6,933 bases of DNA. Source: JBAROU01 sp049642385. Lineage in GTDB: Bacteria > Chloroflexota > Dehalococcoidia > DSTF01 > RBG-16-68-14. Position 1 is the stretch's first letter. Every line of letters starts with the position of its first letter. The notes under the pieces are model-generated. The model had not been told where the DNA came from. It did no database searches and saw only the letters and a list, made by a program, of their open reading frames with translations. The DNA is taken from contig JBAROU010000124.1 in NCBI GenBank assembly GCA_049642385.1, positions 1 through 6,933 of the forward strand, written 5' to 3'. Positions 5,712 through 6,933 of this stretch are shown here, in pieces. The position numbers and the translations under genes are program-made.

Positions 5712-6899
5712 ATGCCTGAGATCATGTCGCTGGCAGTGTTCGAGCAGCGAGACCAAACGCTGATCACGCAGCGCAAGGCCGATCGGCCGCCGTTCGAGGG
5801 GCGGTGGCTGCTGCCAGGCGTCGTGGTTGGTGAGAACGAGTCGGCGGAAGAGGCGCTTGAGCGTCACGTGCTCCGCGATTTAGGCGCGCTCGTGCAGGAG
5901 CACGAGTTCGTCGATACGCTCTATCTCGAGGACGAAACGACGCGCCAGCGCTACGTCGCCAACGTGTTCCAGATCGTGCGCCACGAAGGCGAGCTGCGCC
6001 TACGGGTCGCCGGTGACTACGATGATGCACGCTGGGTACAGCGCGACGAAGTCGCGGACACCGCGATGCCGGAGGCGCTGCGCGACTGGCTGGCGCGCGA
6101 GCGAGGCCGCCAGGCGACCGCCGGGCCCACGCCCGTGCCGCCGCTGGGACCGACGCCGGATAACCGCACAGCGTGGAACACGATCTCGCGCGGGTATCAG
6201 GAGCGCTACCAGATCCCGACCGACCGCCTGGTCTATGGGCCGCGCTGCCCGGACGAATCGGAGCTTGGGCTGCTGGGGGATGTCGCTGAGGTGCGCGCGC
6301 TCGTGCTGGGCTGTGGGGGCGGGCAGGACTGCATCGTGCTGGCGAAGCAAGGCGCCCAGGTGACCGGCATCGACCTGTCGGACCGGCAGATCGAGTACGG
6401 CCGGCGGCTGGCCGAGCGTGAGGGCGTCCTTGTCACGCTGCTTCAGGGCAACGTCGCGCAGCTCAAGGGCATTGAGGACGAAAGCCAGGATCTCGTCGTG
6501 TCGCTACATGCGCTCAACTACGTCGAGCACGTCGACCGCGCGTTCGCCGAAGCGTATCGTGTCCTGCGACCCGACGCGCCGCTGGTGTTTAGCGTGCACC
6601 ACCCCTTCGACGTCTGTCTAGAGGACGGGCCACCTTACGGTGTGGTTAAGGGCTATTGGGAGCGTGAGCAGGACTGGCAGTGGGACTTCCCCGAAGCTCG
6701 CTCGTCCGCACGACTTCGTTCCTGGTATCGCCCCGTGAGCGAGTGGCTTTCGCTGCTGGCCGACGCCGGCTTTCGCATCGAGCGTGTGTTGGAGCCGCCG
6801 CCGGTTGACGAAGGACGGACGCCCTGGGACGCCAGCTACAGCATAGAAAAGATGCGGCTGGTGCCGGCAAACTTAATCATCAGAGCGGTGAAGCCATGA
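5712..6899 (+). CDS. Nudix-like domain fused to a class I SAM methyltransferase
   Basis: A 395-residue two-domain protein. Residues 1-130 resemble a Nudix hydrolase (MSLAVFEQRDQTLITQRK, FEGRWLLPG, then the Nudix-box region 37-59). Compared with GX5EX7REUXEEXGU, E43, R51 and G58 are kept, but the three metal-binding Glu positions read H52, R55 and D56. Hydrolase activity is therefore doubtful. A Pro-rich linker spans about 135-150. Residues 151-395 are a methyltransferase: AWNTISRGYQERY, motif I LVLGCGGGQDC at 197-207, acidic D221 in GIDLSD, DLVVSLHALNYVEHVDRAFAEAYRVLRPDAPLVFS, then HHPFD and a family-typical C-terminal half ending EKMRLVPANLIIRAVKP. This methyltransferase type is common in actinobacteria and Chloroflexota but its substrate is unknown. 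The gene starts 2 nt after trpE and overlaps the next gene by ATGA, so it belongs to the trp operon. Domain assignment is confident, function is not. Confidence 0.88.
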   Translation: MPEIMSLAVFEQRDQTLITQRKADRPPFEGRWLLPGVVVGENESAEEALERHVLRDLGALVQEHEFVDTLYLEDETTRQRYVANVFQIVRHEGELRLRVAGDYDDARWVQRDEVADTAMPEALRDWLARERGRQATAGPTPVPPLGPTPDNRTAWNTISRGYQERYQIPTDRLVYGPRCPDESELGLLGDVAEVRALVLGCGGGQDCIVLAKQGAQVTGIDLSDRQIEYGRRLAEREGVLVTLLQGNVAQLKGIEDESQDLVVSLHALNYVEHVDRAFAEAYRVLRPDAPLVFSVHHPFDVCLEDGPPYGVVKGYWEREQDWQWDFPEARSSARLRSWYRPVSEWLSLLADAGFRIERVLEPPPVDEGRTPWDASYSIEKMRLVPANLIIRAVKP

Positions 6900-6933
6900 T
6901 CCTGATCGACAAGGTGCTATGTAGGGGCCGAGC
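6896..6933 (+). CDS. Start of a further operon gene, cut by window edge
   Basis: The ATG overlaps the stop of the fusion gene (ATGA) and the frame stays open to the edge for 12 codons (MILIDKVLCRGR). Synteny would suggest trpG, but TrpG normally begins with a LIDNYDSF-like segment, which is absent. I cannot identify the product. Support is only the overlap pattern, shared with trpS-trpE, and the open frame; the ribosome-binding site (GGTGAAG) is weak. Confidence 0.5.
   Translation, partial: MILIDKVLCRGR

Noticed and set aside
6896..6933. Calling the final partial gene trpG from synteny
   Set aside because: The visible residues lack the LIDNYDSF-type start of TrpG. Twelve codons are too few to name a product.
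1..6933. CRISPR arrays, insertion sequences, tRNA or rRNA genes
   Set aside because: I saw no regularly spaced repeats, transposase motifs, terminal inverted repeats or tRNA-like cloverleaf. The only structured RNA is the T-box leader.

Overview
The window comes from a high-GC bacterium. The clues are GC-rich third codon positions, a LexA-type box of the Gram-positive form (GAAC-N4-GTTC), and a transcription-terminating T-box riboswitch in a GC-rich setting. Together these fit Chloroflexota (Thermomicrobia- or Dehalococcoidia-like) best. Actinomycetota or another high-GC lineage is possible. The phylum assignment is inference, because nothing here is a phylogenetic marker read against a database.

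Layout, left to right. (1) Bases 1-1180, minus strand: most of a comM/yifB-family AAA+ ATPase gene whose C-terminal part runs off the left edge. Its promoter region (about 1198-1227) carries a perfect palindromic SOS-type operator. (2) Bases 1181-1385: a divergent promoter region. (3) Bases 1386-2675, plus strand: a small, AT-richer gene for a putative secreted protein of unknown function, then a family-24-like SAM-dependent methyltransferase gene. (4) Bases 2676-2821: a non-coding stretch with strong hairpins, probably the end of that unit. (5) Bases 2822-6933, plus strand: a tryptophan operon. A promoter drives a complete tRNA-Trp T-box leader (UGG specifier, UGGC acceptor-binding bulge, antiterminator and terminator). 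It is followed by trpS, trpE, a fusion of a degenerate Nudix domain with a methyltransferase domain, and the first 12 codons of a further gene.

How the genes work together. Uncharged tRNA-Trp should stabilise the antiterminator and let transcription enter trpS (Trp charging) and trpE (first step of Trp synthesis), so one sensor adjusts both use and supply of tryptophan. trpS and trpE overlap by ATGA, the fusion gene begins 2 nt after trpE, and the last gene again overlaps by ATGA. The unit therefore looks transcriptionally and translationally coupled. No glutamine amidotransferase gene (trpG) is visible; it must lie downstream or elsewhere.

The points most worth a second look are the LexA-like operator on comM, the Nudix-methyltransferase fusion with its altered Nudix box inside a trp operon, and the non-standard active-site signature residues of TrpRS (KMGKS and VANI).
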